Source of the DNA: Candidatus Binatus soli
GTDB lineage: Bacteria > Desulfobacterota > Binatia > Binatales > Binataceae
Assembly: GCA_002479255.1 (NCBI GenBank)
Contig: DLMJ01000006.1
Location: 1-64,000, forward strand
Length of the DNA stretch: 64,000 nt
Reading direction: 5' to 3'
Notes under the pieces: model-generated
Databases searched by the model: none
Seen by the model: the letters and a program-made list of their open reading frames with translations, nothing else
What the model was told of the DNA's origin: nothing
In this document: piece by piece, positions 34,333 to 42,967 of the stretch
How positions within the stretch are numbered: position 1 is the first letter of the stretch
Layout of the letters: each line of letters opens with the position of its first letter
Translations under genes and position numbers: made by a program

Positions 34333-35712
34333 TTACGCGCGCATCGCGGCGAGAGCGGAGAGGGCAGTATCGACGATCGTCTCGCCGCTACCGGCGGCGA
34401 TCCGCGCGGTATCGACTTCATAACCGCCCTCGGCGTACGCGGCACGGGTGGGAATATATCCGATCAGGTCGTTGCAGTAGCCGACCACAAAAGTTTGATC
34501 GAAGTACGGATTTGCCTTTATCGCGAGGCCGAGCTCGACGAAAAGTTCGCCCGGGACCCCGACGATGGCGAGATTCCCGATGGTGATGACGGTCAGCGCG
34601 GTGGCAAGCTCGCGGCGCGCCATATCAACGCGGCGGTCGCGGCGATTTTGCTCCTCGAGGGCTTCCAGAGCGCTCAGCGCCGAAAGCGATTGTGCATGAT
34701 GGTCGCGCAGGCGTTTCAACTGATAGCCGTCGCCGCCGCGATGGTTGTCGAGCGAGGCCTGGGTCTGGGCGGCGCAATCGCGCGCGATGGCGAGGTCGGC
34801 GCCGAGATCCTTGAGCTTGAGGCGAAGCGGGATTTTGCGGGCGGCGATCTTTACCTCACCGATCCCGGCGTAGCCGATCGGGGGCGCGTGCTCGAGCGCG
34901 TCGAACGCGCCGCGACCCATCGCGCGGCCGTATTTTTCGGCGACATCGAAATTGCCGCGGCTGCGCGGATCGATGTTGCCGGTCGCGCCCTGGAGGAAAA
35001 TCGATATTGGGCGCGGGCCGGCGCCGGAGCCGGCCGCGCTTTCGATTTCGTCCATCGCAAAGCCGGGCCAGTCGCGCGAGTAGAGCAGGTTGTCCTCACA
35101 CAGCACGACACCGTGGCACGGATAGTTCATGAGGAACGCGACTGGACTTCCATCCGGGCGGTACGCGCCGAGGGCTATGACTTCGGCGTCAGCCGGCCCG
35201 GAGCGGTTGGCGGCAAGCTGAATTTGCCGGTCCGGACGCATCAGGCGGCGATTGATTCCGAACGTGAATCGGGCAGAGGCAGCGCGGAGCATCGCGGGCT
35301 CGAGACGTTCGTGCGCCTGAATGATGGCGGATGCGATCTTTCCGGGCAGCGCGCGCTCCCATCCGAGGTCGCGGCCGGCGGCGGGAATTGCCGCGGCGCG
35401 CGGAGTCGCGAAGATGTTGAAGGCGGGCGCGGAATGGGTGTGAGTGGCGCAAATCAGGATCGAATCGGCGGGGATGCCGGTGTCGGCGGCGACGCGCTCG
35501 CGGATGTCGTCGGCGATGCGAATCCCGATCGCCAGCACGTCAACGCCGGCGATGGCGACTTTCGCGCCGCCGTCCTCGAGCACGAGCGCATTCGCGGCGA
35601 GGTCGTCGTGCACGCCGGTCGCAGGGCCGACGCGGTTGCCGTAGCCGATCATCGCGAGACCGACCGGCGGGTCGAGCTTTACTCGCGCGGCGCCGGCGTG
35701 GAGGGGACGCAT
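34333..35712 (-). CDS. neutral/alkaline ceramidase-like protein
   Basis: A 459-residue protein of the neutral/alkaline non-lysosomal ceramidase family by its pattern: N-terminal DPPVGLAMIGYG, ICATHTHSAPAF (zinc-binding His motif), MNYPCHGVVL and FLQGATGNIDPR. There is no signal peptide, so it may be cytoplasmic and not a secreted ceramidase. The substrate is unknown. It sits in a packed operon behind an aminotransferase (2 bases) and ahead of a rhodanese (3 bases), which is unusual for ceramidases. Confidence 0.8.
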   Translation of the reverse strand: MRPLHAGAARVKLDPPVGLAMIGYGNRVGPATGVHDDLAANALVLEDGGAKVAIAGVDVLAIGIRIADDIRERVAADTGIPADSILICATHTHSAPAFNIFATPRAAAIPAAGRDLGWERALPGKIASAIIQAHERLEPAMLRAASARFTFGINRRLMRPDRQIQLAANRSGPADAEVIALGAYRPDGSPVAFLMNYPCHGVVLCEDNLLYSRDWPGFAMDEIESAAGSGAGPRPISIFLQGATGNIDPRSRGNFDVAEKYGRAMGRGAFDALEHAPPIGYAGIGEVKIAARKIPLRLKLKDLGADLAIARDCAAQTQASLDNHRGGDGYQLKRLRDHHAQSLSALSALEALEEQNRRDRRVDMARRELATALTVITIGNLAIVGVPGELFVELGLAIKANPYFDQTFVVGYCNDLIGYIPTRAAYAEGGYEVDTARIAAGSGETIVDTALSALAAMRA

Positions 35713-35714
35713 AG

Positions 35715-36977
35715 CTAGCTCGATTTGTCGAGATTGGCTGCGGCGAGCTCGGCCGCTCTGGAAGCCACTTTTGCGGCTGCGGCGACGATGTCGTCAACGT
35801 CGCGGTCGTCGCCGAGCAGGCATTCGTGCGGTATCGCGGCCATCGCGTACTCGAAAAGGCGTTCGGCGACCGGACAATCGATCGAGGTCCTCTCGAGGTT
35901 GGAAGCGCCTGCAAGTTCGCACGCTTTTCGATAGGCGGCAGACTCGCGCGGAAAGAGTGCGGACCGATAAACGGGGTCGTTGCCGACGCCGCATGGAATG
36001 CCCTCGGCGCGCATCGCGCGGACGAATCGGTTGCGCGACAGGCCGAGCGCGGATTCATAGACGAGAAAAACGAACGCGTAGATGACTTCGCGCGTGACGC
36101 GTGGATCGCGCGCGATGGGGCTAATCCCCCTGATTGCGCCGAGTCCTTCGCGCAGGCGGGCGGCAGCGCGGCTCTTGCGTTCGATCTGTTCGGGAAGGCG
36201 CGCGAGTTGCGCGAGCAGAATTCCGCATTGCCATTCCGTCATCCGGTAGTTCGCGCCCATCAACGGACCCTCGAAAGTGTCGCCGGGGCGGCGACGCCCG
36301 CAATTGATGAGCGACTGGCATCGTTGCTCGAGGTCGGGGTCGTCGGTCGTGATCATTCCACCTTCGCCCGCGGTCATCGGCTTGGTGGACTGAAAACTAA
36401 AGCATCCGAGAGCGCCATGAGTGCCGACGCCGCGCTCGCGCCATCGAGCACCCGGGACGTGGGCGCAATCCTCGACGAGCGGAATGGAATGCGCGCGCGA
36501 AATTTCCGCAAGTGCGTCGAGATCGGCGAGCGACGCGCCGTAGTGGACGGGGATGATCGCCTTGGTGCGGCGCGTGATCAGCCGCGTGACGGAATCCGGA
36601 TCGATGCATGCGTTGGCGGCGCTGACGTCGGCGAAGATCGGACGCGCCATGCATGCGACGGCAGCATAGGGGGTCGCGGCGAAGGTGAGTGCGGGAACGA
36701 TGACCTCATCGCCGGCGCCGATGCCGAGCGCCTTGAGCGCGACTTCGAGCGCGCTGGTGCCGGAAGTGGTAGGAATGGCGAAGCGGGCGCCCTGATACGC
36801 GGCGAATGCGGCGGCGAACTCGGCGGCCTTGCGATTGGGGCTGGGGAAGCCGCCCCAGTTGGACGAGTTGAGGACGTCGTCGAGCTGCTCACGCTCGCGG
36901 GCGTCGAAGACCGGCCACGTCGGGAAGGGGCGGGTGCGAAGGGGCTGGCCGCCCAGGATTGCAAGAGTGGATGGCAT
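35715..36977 (-). CDS. DegT/DnrJ/EryC1/StrS aminotransferase (AHBA-synthase/sugar type)
   Basis: A 420-residue PLP enzyme. Signatures are LGGQPLRTRPFPTWPVF, the PLP-binding VEDCAHVPGA, and FQSTKPMTAGEGGMI with the Schiff-base Lys. ANYRMTEWQCGILLAQ is typical of this family. Members form amino sugars or aminocyclitols using glutamate or glutamine as donor. It leads the DegT-ceramidase-rhodanese operon with a 2-base gap. Confidence 0.87.
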   Translation of the reverse strand: MPSTLAILGGQPLRTRPFPTWPVFDAREREQLDDVLNSSNWGGFPSPNRKAAEFAAAFAAYQGARFAIPTTSGTSALEVALKALGIGAGDEVIVPALTFAATPYAAVACMARPIFADVSAANACIDPDSVTRLITRRTKAIIPVHYGASLADLDALAEISRAHSIPLVEDCAHVPGARWRERGVGTHGALGCFSFQSTKPMTAGEGGMITTDDPDLEQRCQSLINCGRRRPGDTFEGPLMGANYRMTEWQCGILLAQLARLPEQIERKSRAAARLREGLGAIRGISPIARDPRVTREVIYAFVFLVYESALGLSRNRFVRAMRAEGIPCGVGNDPVYRSALFPRESAAYRKACELAGASNLERTSIDCPVAERLFEYAMAAIPHECLLGDDRDVDDIVAAAAKVASRAAELAAANLDKSS

Positions 36978-37051
36978 CGAAGTTAAACGATTACTTTAAG
37001 TACCAAAATATCCGCACCTCAGGCGCCTCGCTGCGCCGGGCGGCCGTGACG

Positions 37052-37351
37052 CTACTTGCGCGCGACTTCTTCGAGCACCGCAATCTCGGGACGTCCGGCG
37101 AGCAGGCCGCCGATTTTTCCGCCGAATGCCCTCATGTGGTCGGTCTTGCCGTGGGAATCGAGCGCAGCCTGATCCTGGTAAACCTCGTAGTAGGTGAATT
37201 CGGTCGGGTCCTTGGTGTTCTTGTGGAGGACATAGGCGAGGGTGCCGGGCTCGGAAGTTTTCACCGTCGCGATCATTTCCTTTCCTGCGGCTTCGAACGC
37301 GGCTTCGCTGCCGGGCTTCACTTTAAGTTTTGCAATCACAGTAATCGGCAT
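37052..37351 (-). CDS. antibiotic biosynthesis monooxygenase (ABM)-domain protein
   Basis: A 99-residue ferredoxin-like dimeric protein: MPITVIAKLKVKPGSEAAFE, LAYVLHKNTKDPTEFTYYEVYQD, AALDSHGKTDHMRAF. It is similar to the YgiN/ABM group whose substrates are quinones or aromatic compounds, but the function here is unknown. It lies divergent from the acyl-CoA dehydrogenase with about 180 bases between them. Confidence 0.85.
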   Translation of the reverse strand: MPITVIAKLKVKPGSEAAFEAAGKEMIATVKTSEPGTLAYVLHKNTKDPTEFTYYEVYQDQAALDSHGKTDHMRAFGGKIGGLLAGRPEIAVLEEVARK

Positions 37352-37531
37352 CGTGGGTCTCCTTGAAAGATCAATTCAACTACCGTCGTATTCGGACGCG
37401 CGCGGAATTTCAAGGCGAATCGAAGCGCGGCGCGGCGGCTCTTTCCTTGCAGCGCGCGGTCGGTTAACGGTTAAAAGCCAATTGCGGCGACGCGACGATC
37501 GATCACAGCCGGGATCGTGGAGAATAATAAT

Positions 37532-38674
37532 ATGCTTGGTTTCGATTTGACCGACGAACAACGCGAACTGAAAGAGCTGGCGCACAGGTTTGCCGAACAG
37601 GAAATAATTCCGCGCGCGCGCGAATACGACGAGAAGGAAATTTTTCCGGTGGACGTGTGCGAGAAAGCGTTCGCGGCGGGGCTGATGAACTTTGGAGTGC
37701 CGAAGGAGCTGGGCGGACCGGGACTCGGCGTGCTCGACACGTGCCTGATCGTCGAGGAGCTGAACTACGGATGCTCGGGAATCTCGAACGCGGTGGGCGC
37801 CAACGACCTCGCGACGCTGCCGATTCTAATCGCGGGCAACGATGAGCAGAAGCGGACCTACCTGGGGCAGTTGGTGAAGAAGCTGACGTTTTGCGCGTTC
37901 GCGATCACCGAGCCGGGCGCGGGATCGGATGTTGCCGCGATGAGTACGGCGTACCGGCGCGAGGGCGACGAGTTCATCATCAACGGCACCAAGCATTTCA
38001 TCTCGAACGGATCGGGCGCGGACTGGTACGTCACGTTTGCGACGTCGGACAAGCGGCTCAAGCACAAGGGCATCTCGTGCTTCGTGTTTCCGTCGAGCGT
38101 GCCGGGAATCACGCGCAATCGGATGCACGGGAAACTCGGGCAACGCGCAGCCGACACCGGCGAAATTTTTTACGAGGACGTGCGAATACCCGCCAGCGCG
38201 CTCGTCGGACGCGAGGGCGAGGGTTTCAAGTACGCGATGGCGACGTTCGATCACAGCCGGCCCGAGATTGGCGCGATCGCGATTGGGATTGCGCAGCGCG
38301 CGCTCGACGAATGCCTCAAGTACTCGAAGCAACGGAGCGCGTTCGGGCAGCCGATCGCAAACTTTCAGGCGATTCAGTTCATGATGGCCGACATGGCGAT
38401 CGAAATCGAAGCGATGCGGCTGCTGACGTACAAGGCGGCGTGGCTGGTCGATCGCGGCCAGGGCGCCAACACGATTTCGGCCTACGCGAAGGCATTCAGC
38501 GCCGATGCGACGATGCGGATCACGACCGACGCCGTGCAGATTTTCGGCGGCTACGGCTACATGAAGGATTATCCGGTGGAGAAGCTGATGCGCGACGCGA
38601 AGTTGCTGCAGATCTACGAGGGCACGTCGCAGATCCAGCGCGTCGTGATCGCGCGCAACCTGCTCAAGGAGTGA
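37532..38674 (+). CDS. acyl-CoA dehydrogenase
   Basis: Flavoprotein of 380 residues oxidising an acyl-CoA at C2-C3. FCAFAITEPGAGSDVAAM is the FAD motif, KHFISNGSGADWY the second, and the catalytic-base Glu is in LLQIYEGTSQIQR. The substrate chain length cannot be read. The GTG at 37517 is possible, but ATG 37532 has a GGAG nine bases ahead (37519-37522). It is a single-gene unit, followed 15 bases later by the convergent lipoprotein gene. Confidence 0.95.
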   Translation: MLGFDLTDEQRELKELAHRFAEQEIIPRAREYDEKEIFPVDVCEKAFAAGLMNFGVPKELGGPGLGVLDTCLIVEELNYGCSGISNAVGANDLATLPILIAGNDEQKRTYLGQLVKKLTFCAFAITEPGAGSDVAAMSTAYRREGDEFIINGTKHFISNGSGADWYVTFATSDKRLKHKGISCFVFPSSVPGITRNRMHGKLGQRAADTGEIFYEDVRIPASALVGREGEGFKYAMATFDHSRPEIGAIAIGIAQRALDECLKYSKQRSAFGQPIANFQAIQFMMADMAIEIEAMRLLTYKAAWLVDRGQGANTISAYAKAFSADATMRITTDAVQIFGGYGYMKDYPVEKLMRDAKLLQIYEGTSQIQRVVIARNLLKE

Positions 38675-38689
38675 GCGCGGCGCGCGGGG

Positions 38690-38965
38690 TCAATTCGCGG
38701 GCACGACGGGATGCGGGATCGGCGGGTCCTGGCCGGCGGGCTCGCTGCCGGTGATCGCGCCGACGTATTCACCCTCGTGGTACACGTCAACCTGGCCGGT
38801 GGTCGGATCGGGAAATAGATTCCATTCGTCAGGCGGCGGCACATCAGATGGCGGCACATACACGGCCGGTGCAGGCGCAGGAGGAGCCGGCGGCGCCGCC
38901 GAGCATGAGGCGATCGCGATCGACAAAAGCAGGGGTAACGCGGCTCGCGAAATCCTTCTATTCAT
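38690..38965 (-). CDS. short Pro-rich lipoprotein
   Basis: A 91-residue protein starting MNRRISRAALPLLLSIAIASC, a lipoprotein signal with lipobox IASC. The mature part is Pro/Ala-rich (APPAPPAPAPAV), then NLFPDPTTGQVDVYHEGEY. The frame runs upstream to 39031, but ATG 38965 gives the signal peptide. The function is not known. It is the last gene of the segment behind the UXS-like gene at 39064-40005. Confidence 0.6.
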   Translation of the reverse strand: MNRRISRAALPLLLSIAIASCSAAPPAPPAPAPAVYVPPSDVPPPDEWNLFPDPTTGQVDVYHEGEYVGAITGSEPAGQDPPIPHPVVPAN

Positions 38966-39063
38966 GGTGCGGCGCTGGTTCGCGCAGACGGGACTTAAAA
39001 TTATCTTGTCGCCGGATTGCACGAATCGCAAGCGGCGTGGCGCGCGCGCGAGAGCGGCAAGCG

Positions 39064-40005
39064 TTATTTGCGCGGGAGGCCCAGGACTTCGCGGAAGTGA
39101 TGGATTGTTTTTTCGAGGCCGGGCCGAAGTGCGGTATGCGGCTGCCAGCCGAGGAGCTTTTTCGCGAGCTCGATATCTGGTTTGCGGCGGACGGGATCGT
39201 CGGCACGGCGCGGCTTGAAGACGACTTTCGAGGAGCTGTCCGAGAGTTCGATGGCGAGCTTGGCCAGTTCCGCGATTGTGAATTCGTCGGGGTTGCCGAT
39301 GTTCACCGGGCCGATGTGCGACTCCTGATTCATCATGCGCACGAGCGCGTCGATGATGTCGTCAACGTAGGCGAACGAGCGGGTCGAAGCGCCGTCGCCG
39401 TAGATCTCGAGGTTCTCGCCGCGCAGTGCGGCCACGCAGAAGTTGGAAACCACGCGGCCGTCGTTGATCGCCATCCGCGGACCGTAAGTGTTGAAGATCC
39501 GCACGATGCGGGTGTCGACGTTGTTCTGCCGGTGATAGTCCATCATGAGGCATTCGGCGACGCGCTTGCCCTCGTCATAGCAGGAGCGCACGCCGATCGG
39601 GTTGACGTGGCCCCAGTACGACTCGGTTTGCGGATGCTCCTCGGGATCGCCGTAAACCTCGCTGGTCGAGGTGAGCAGGATGCGCGCGTGCACGCGCTTG
39701 GCAAGGCCGAGCATGTTGATGGTGCCCATCACGCTGGTCTTGATGGTCTTGACCGGGTTGTACTGGTAGTGCACGGGCGAGGCAGGGCAGGCGAGGCTGA
39801 AGATGCGATCGACCTCGAGCAGGATGGGCTCGACGACGTCATGGCGGATAAATTCGAAATTCCGATCGCCGAGCAGGTGCATGATGTTGGCGCGCTTGCC
39901 GCTGAAGAAGTTGTCGAGGCAGATGACCTCGTGGCCGTCTTTGAGCAAGCGCTCGCATAGATGAGAGCCGAGGAATCCCGCGCCGCCGGTTACCAGTGCT
40001 CGCAC
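39064..40005 (-). CDS. UDP-glucuronate decarboxylase-like NAD-dependent sugar epimerase/dehydratase
   Basis: A 313-residue extended SDR. The NAD motif is VTGGAGFLGSHL, with STSEVYGDP and the catalytic Tyr-x3-Lys in SCYDEGKRVAE. RIFNTYGPRM and SFAYVDDIIDAL follow. The SCYDEGKR core and PASPVHYQYNPVKTIKTSVMG are characteristic of UDP-glucuronate decarboxylase (UXS), making UDP-xylose via a 4-keto intermediate. Its 3' neighbour by transcription is the lipoprotein gene; the ArnB-like aminotransferase lies 15 bases upstream. Confidence 0.92.
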   Translation of the reverse strand: MRALVTGGAGFLGSHLCERLLKDGHEVICLDNFFSGKRANIMHLLGDRNFEFIRHDVVEPILLEVDRIFSLACPASPVHYQYNPVKTIKTSVMGTINMLGLAKRVHARILLTSTSEVYGDPEEHPQTESYWGHVNPIGVRSCYDEGKRVAECLMMDYHRQNNVDTRIVRIFNTYGPRMAINDGRVVSNFCVAALRGENLEIYGDGASTRSFAYVDDIIDALVRMMNQESHIGPVNIGNPDEFTIAELAKLAIELSDSSSKVVFKPRRADDPVRRKPDIELAKKLLGWQPHTALRPGLEKTIHHFREVLGLPRK

Positions 40006-40020
40006 GGTTGTTCTCCAGGG

Positions 40021-41202
40021 TCAGCGGCGGTTTTCGCGGGCGATCGCGAGAACGGTTTCGATTACGTAGGCGACATCTTCGTCGGTCATCGAGGCGTAGA
40101 TGGGAAGCGACAGGCAGCGGCTGAAGATCTCTTCGGCGACCGGAAAATCGCCGTTGCGGTAGCCGTAGGAGCGCTGATAGTAGTCCATCGTGTGCAGCGG
40201 GATGCAGTGCACGGAGCATCCCACGCCGCGCTCGCGCAGTATCTCGATGAACTGGTTGCGGCCGAGCTTGAGGCGCTCGGGCCGGATGCGCAGCACGTAG
40301 AGATGCCAGGCGTGCTCGATCCCCGGCTCGGAGTAGGCGGCCTGGAGAGCGTCGTCGGCGCGAAACGCCTCGTTGTAGGCGCGCGCGATCTCGCCACGGC
40401 GGCGCATGAAGCCGTCCGCGCGCTTGATCTGGGCCAATCCGATGGCGGCGTGCACGTCAGACAGGTTGTATTTGAAACCCATGTCGTGGATTTCGTAGTA
40501 CCACGAGCCGCTCTTGTCGTAGCGCTTCCACGCGTTCTTGTCCATTCCGTGCAGGCTGGCGACGGCGATTTTTTCGGCCAGCGCGTCGTCGGCGGTGGTG
40601 ATCATGCCGCCCTCGGCGGTGGTGAAATTCTTGGTCGCGTAGAAACTGAAACAGGTGAGGTCGGCGATGGTGCCGATCTTCGTCATCCCGCGCCCGTCCA
40701 TGTGGCGCGCGGAGCCGGCCGCGTGCGCGGCATCCTCGACAATTTTCAAATTGTAGTTGCGCGCGATTTTGAGGATCCAATCCATGTCGCAAGCCTGGCC
40801 GCCGAAGTGCACGGGCAGGATCGCGCGGACCCGTTTGTTGGCGCCACTCTCGAGCGCCTCCTCGATGCGGGCCGGGTTGATGTTGAAGGTGCCGGGATCG
40901 ACGTCAACGAATACCGGACGCGCGCCGAGGTAGCCGAGAACCTCGGCGGTCGCGGTGAAGGTAAACGGCGTCGTGATAACTTCGTCGCCAGGGCCGATGC
41001 CGAGCGCCCATAGCGAAAGATGAAGCGCGCCGGTGCAATGCGCAACGGCCAGCGCGTGTTTCGCGCCGACGTAGCCCGCGAACTCCTGCTCGAAGCGCTT
41101 GGCCTTGGGGCCGGTGGTGATCCATCCGGAGCGCAGCGCCTCGAGCACCTCGCGCTCCTCGTCGGGTCCGATAGACGGACGATAAAATGCTACTTCTCGC
41201 AT
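40021..41202 (-). CDS. DegT/ArnB-like sugar aminotransferase
   Basis: A 393-residue PLP enzyme. The open frame reaches 41463, but ATG 41202 (MREVAFYRPSIGPDEE) is the family N-terminus. ALRSGWITTGPKAKRFE, ILPVHFGGQ, EDAAHAAGSA, CFSFYATKNFTTAEGGM (Lys at the active site) and YKYNLSDVHAAIGLAQ match the ArnB group best. It lies 15 bases upstream of the UXS-like gene and divergent from the GT-C gene, fitting an amino-sugar pathway. Confidence 0.88.
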   Translation of the reverse strand: MREVAFYRPSIGPDEEREVLEALRSGWITTGPKAKRFEQEFAGYVGAKHALAVAHCTGALHLSLWALGIGPGDEVITTPFTFTATAEVLGYLGARPVFVDVDPGTFNINPARIEEALESGANKRVRAILPVHFGGQACDMDWILKIARNYNLKIVEDAAHAAGSARHMDGRGMTKIGTIADLTCFSFYATKNFTTAEGGMITTADDALAEKIAVASLHGMDKNAWKRYDKSGSWYYEIHDMGFKYNLSDVHAAIGLAQIKRADGFMRRRGEIARAYNEAFRADDALQAAYSEPGIEHAWHLYVLRIRPERLKLGRNQFIEILRERGVGCSVHCIPLHTMDYYQRSYGYRNGDFPVAEEIFSRCLSLPIYASMTDEDVAYVIETVLAIARENRR

Positions 41203-41296
41203 CGTGTATGCTTCCGTTGAAATCAGCGCAATCCCGTTGGTTGAGTTAGCTTCGGAGTATAAGGGATAGGTCAAAAGCGGAGCAAGGCGGAAGTCG

Positions 41297-42967
41297 ATGA
41301 GGCGCGCAGGATGGGCCGCGGCAGCGGTGGTGGTCGGATGGTACGTGTTCGCGCTGGCGATATTGCATCCGCTCACCGACGCGCCGGTGGTGGATAGCTG
41401 GTTGTACGACTCTGCCGTGCGGCGTTTTCTGCGCACCGGCGAGATCAGGTTTGCCGGCTTCACGCAGGCGATGCCGATAGCGCAGGTGATCTACGGCGCG
41501 GCTTGGTCGCGCGTGTCCGGCGCGAACTCGGTGTCGCTGGAAATCTCGGTAGTGACGCTGGCGGTGCTGTGCGGAGTGATGTTCCATGCGCTCGCGATCA
41601 AATGCGGGGCGTCGCGATGGCAGGCGCTGGCGGCGACGGGGCTGCTGATCTGCAATCCTTGTTTCACCTTCCTGAGTTTTTCGTTCATGACCGAGATTCC
41701 GTTCCTGACGATGCTGGTCGCAGCGCATCTGGCGTTCGCCAGGGCCGAAGGTCGGCGCGAGGATTTGTGGCTGTGGATAGCGGCGGCGCTGGCGGTGATC
41801 GCTTTCATGATTCGGCCGTTCGGTGCGATGGCGATAGCCGGGTGCGTGGGCGCGATGCTGCTTTACGGCGCGGGGTGGCCGGCAACGCGTCGTTTGGATC
41901 GCGCGCGGTGGATCAAGATGATGGCGCCGTTCGCAGTGGCGCTGGCGGTTTGCACGGGGCTGTGGGTCTGGCTGACGGTGCTGGGTCCGAAGCCATGGGC
42001 CCTGCAGATTGACGAACATCACTTCGCCTACATTTTCCGCGTTCCGCTGGCGAACTACCTCCGCGCGGGCGTGCTCGGTCCTGCCCTTTACCTGGGCATG
42101 GTGCTTTCGCCGCTTGCGCTTCTACAGTTGACGACGCCGCGATGGCGCCGGGTGGTGATGGGCGGCGCTGGAATTTTCGCAGCCGCGCTGATCCTGATGT
42201 GGATGGACAATCGGTTGCCCGTGACGCCGGAGTGCAGTTGCTTCGGCGGGTGGCGCAACGCGCTGATACTGCGCGGGGGTTCGAGTCGTTTTTCATGGGA
42301 CGGAAACTGGCAATATGCGTTCCTGACGCTGGCAAGTTTTGGCGCGGCCGGACTTATCGCCGCGTTCGCGGAAATCTTCAGAACTCTTTCACGGACGGCT
42401 GCCGCGATTGTGATAGCGGCGATAATTTATTGGGCGGCGACCATACCGCTGTGGTTTTACAACGACCGCTACTACCTGGTGATGGTCCCGGCCGGCGCAA
42501 TCGTGCTTGCACTTGCGCCGCTGCCTCGAAGCAGGATGGTCAAGGCGGCAGGATTCGCGATGACACTCGCGATGGGCCTGATGTCGCTCGGCGGGACGTA
42601 TGCCTATCAACGTGGAATGGCGGTAATACTCGCAACGCGCAACGAACTGGAGCGCGAACGAGTTCCGCGCTCGGCGATCGACGCCGGTTACGCGCTCAAC
42701 GGCGAAGATCTCTATCGCTATCCCAAGCATGGGATTGAAACGATGAAGTTCGAAGCTGGAATCCCGATGATTACGTCGGAGAAAGTGGATGAATACACGA
42801 TCGCGAGCGAGCCTATCGCCGGCACCGACGTCGTGCGGCGGCTTAAGTGGCCGGGACCGTTCGGCCTGGGCCATCGCTACTTTTACTTGGTGAAAAAGCA
42901 GGTCGCGGCTGGCAACGGCAGCAATCCGCCCAATGAGCCGCCAGCCGCCCCGCCGCCGCGCAACTAA
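41297..42967 (+). CDS. GT-C membrane glycosyltransferase (ArnT/PMT-like)
   Basis: A 556-residue polytopic protein with about ten to twelve membrane segments. The first luminal loop contains Asp residues in TDAPVVDSWLYDSAVRRF, the position of the catalytic acid in GT-C enzymes using polyprenyl-phosphate sugars. The last 100 residues are soluble, with a Pro-rich end. Substrate unknown. It is divergent from the ArnB-like gene, 94 bases apart, and overlaps the L,D-transpeptidase gene by 4 bases at the 3' end. Confidence 0.7.
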   Translation: MRRAGWAAAAVVVGWYVFALAILHPLTDAPVVDSWLYDSAVRRFLRTGEIRFAGFTQAMPIAQVIYGAAWSRVSGANSVSLEISVVTLAVLCGVMFHALAIKCGASRWQALAATGLLICNPCFTFLSFSFMTEIPFLTMLVAAHLAFARAEGRREDLWLWIAAALAVIAFMIRPFGAMAIAGCVGAMLLYGAGWPATRRLDRARWIKMMAPFAVALAVCTGLWVWLTVLGPKPWALQIDEHHFAYIFRVPLANYLRAGVLGPALYLGMVLSPLALLQLTTPRWRRVVMGGAGIFAAALILMWMDNRLPVTPECSCFGGWRNALILRGGSSRFSWDGNWQYAFLTLASFGAAGLIAAFAEIFRTLSRTAAAIVIAAIIYWAATIPLWFYNDRYYLVMVPAGAIVLALAPLPRSRMVKAAGFAMTLAMGLMSLGGTYAYQRGMAVILATRNELERERVPRSAIDAGYALNGEDLYRYPKHGIETMKFEAGIPMITSEKVDEYTIASEPIAGTDVVRRLKWPGPFGLGHRYFYLVKKQVAAGNGSNPPNEPPAAPPPRN

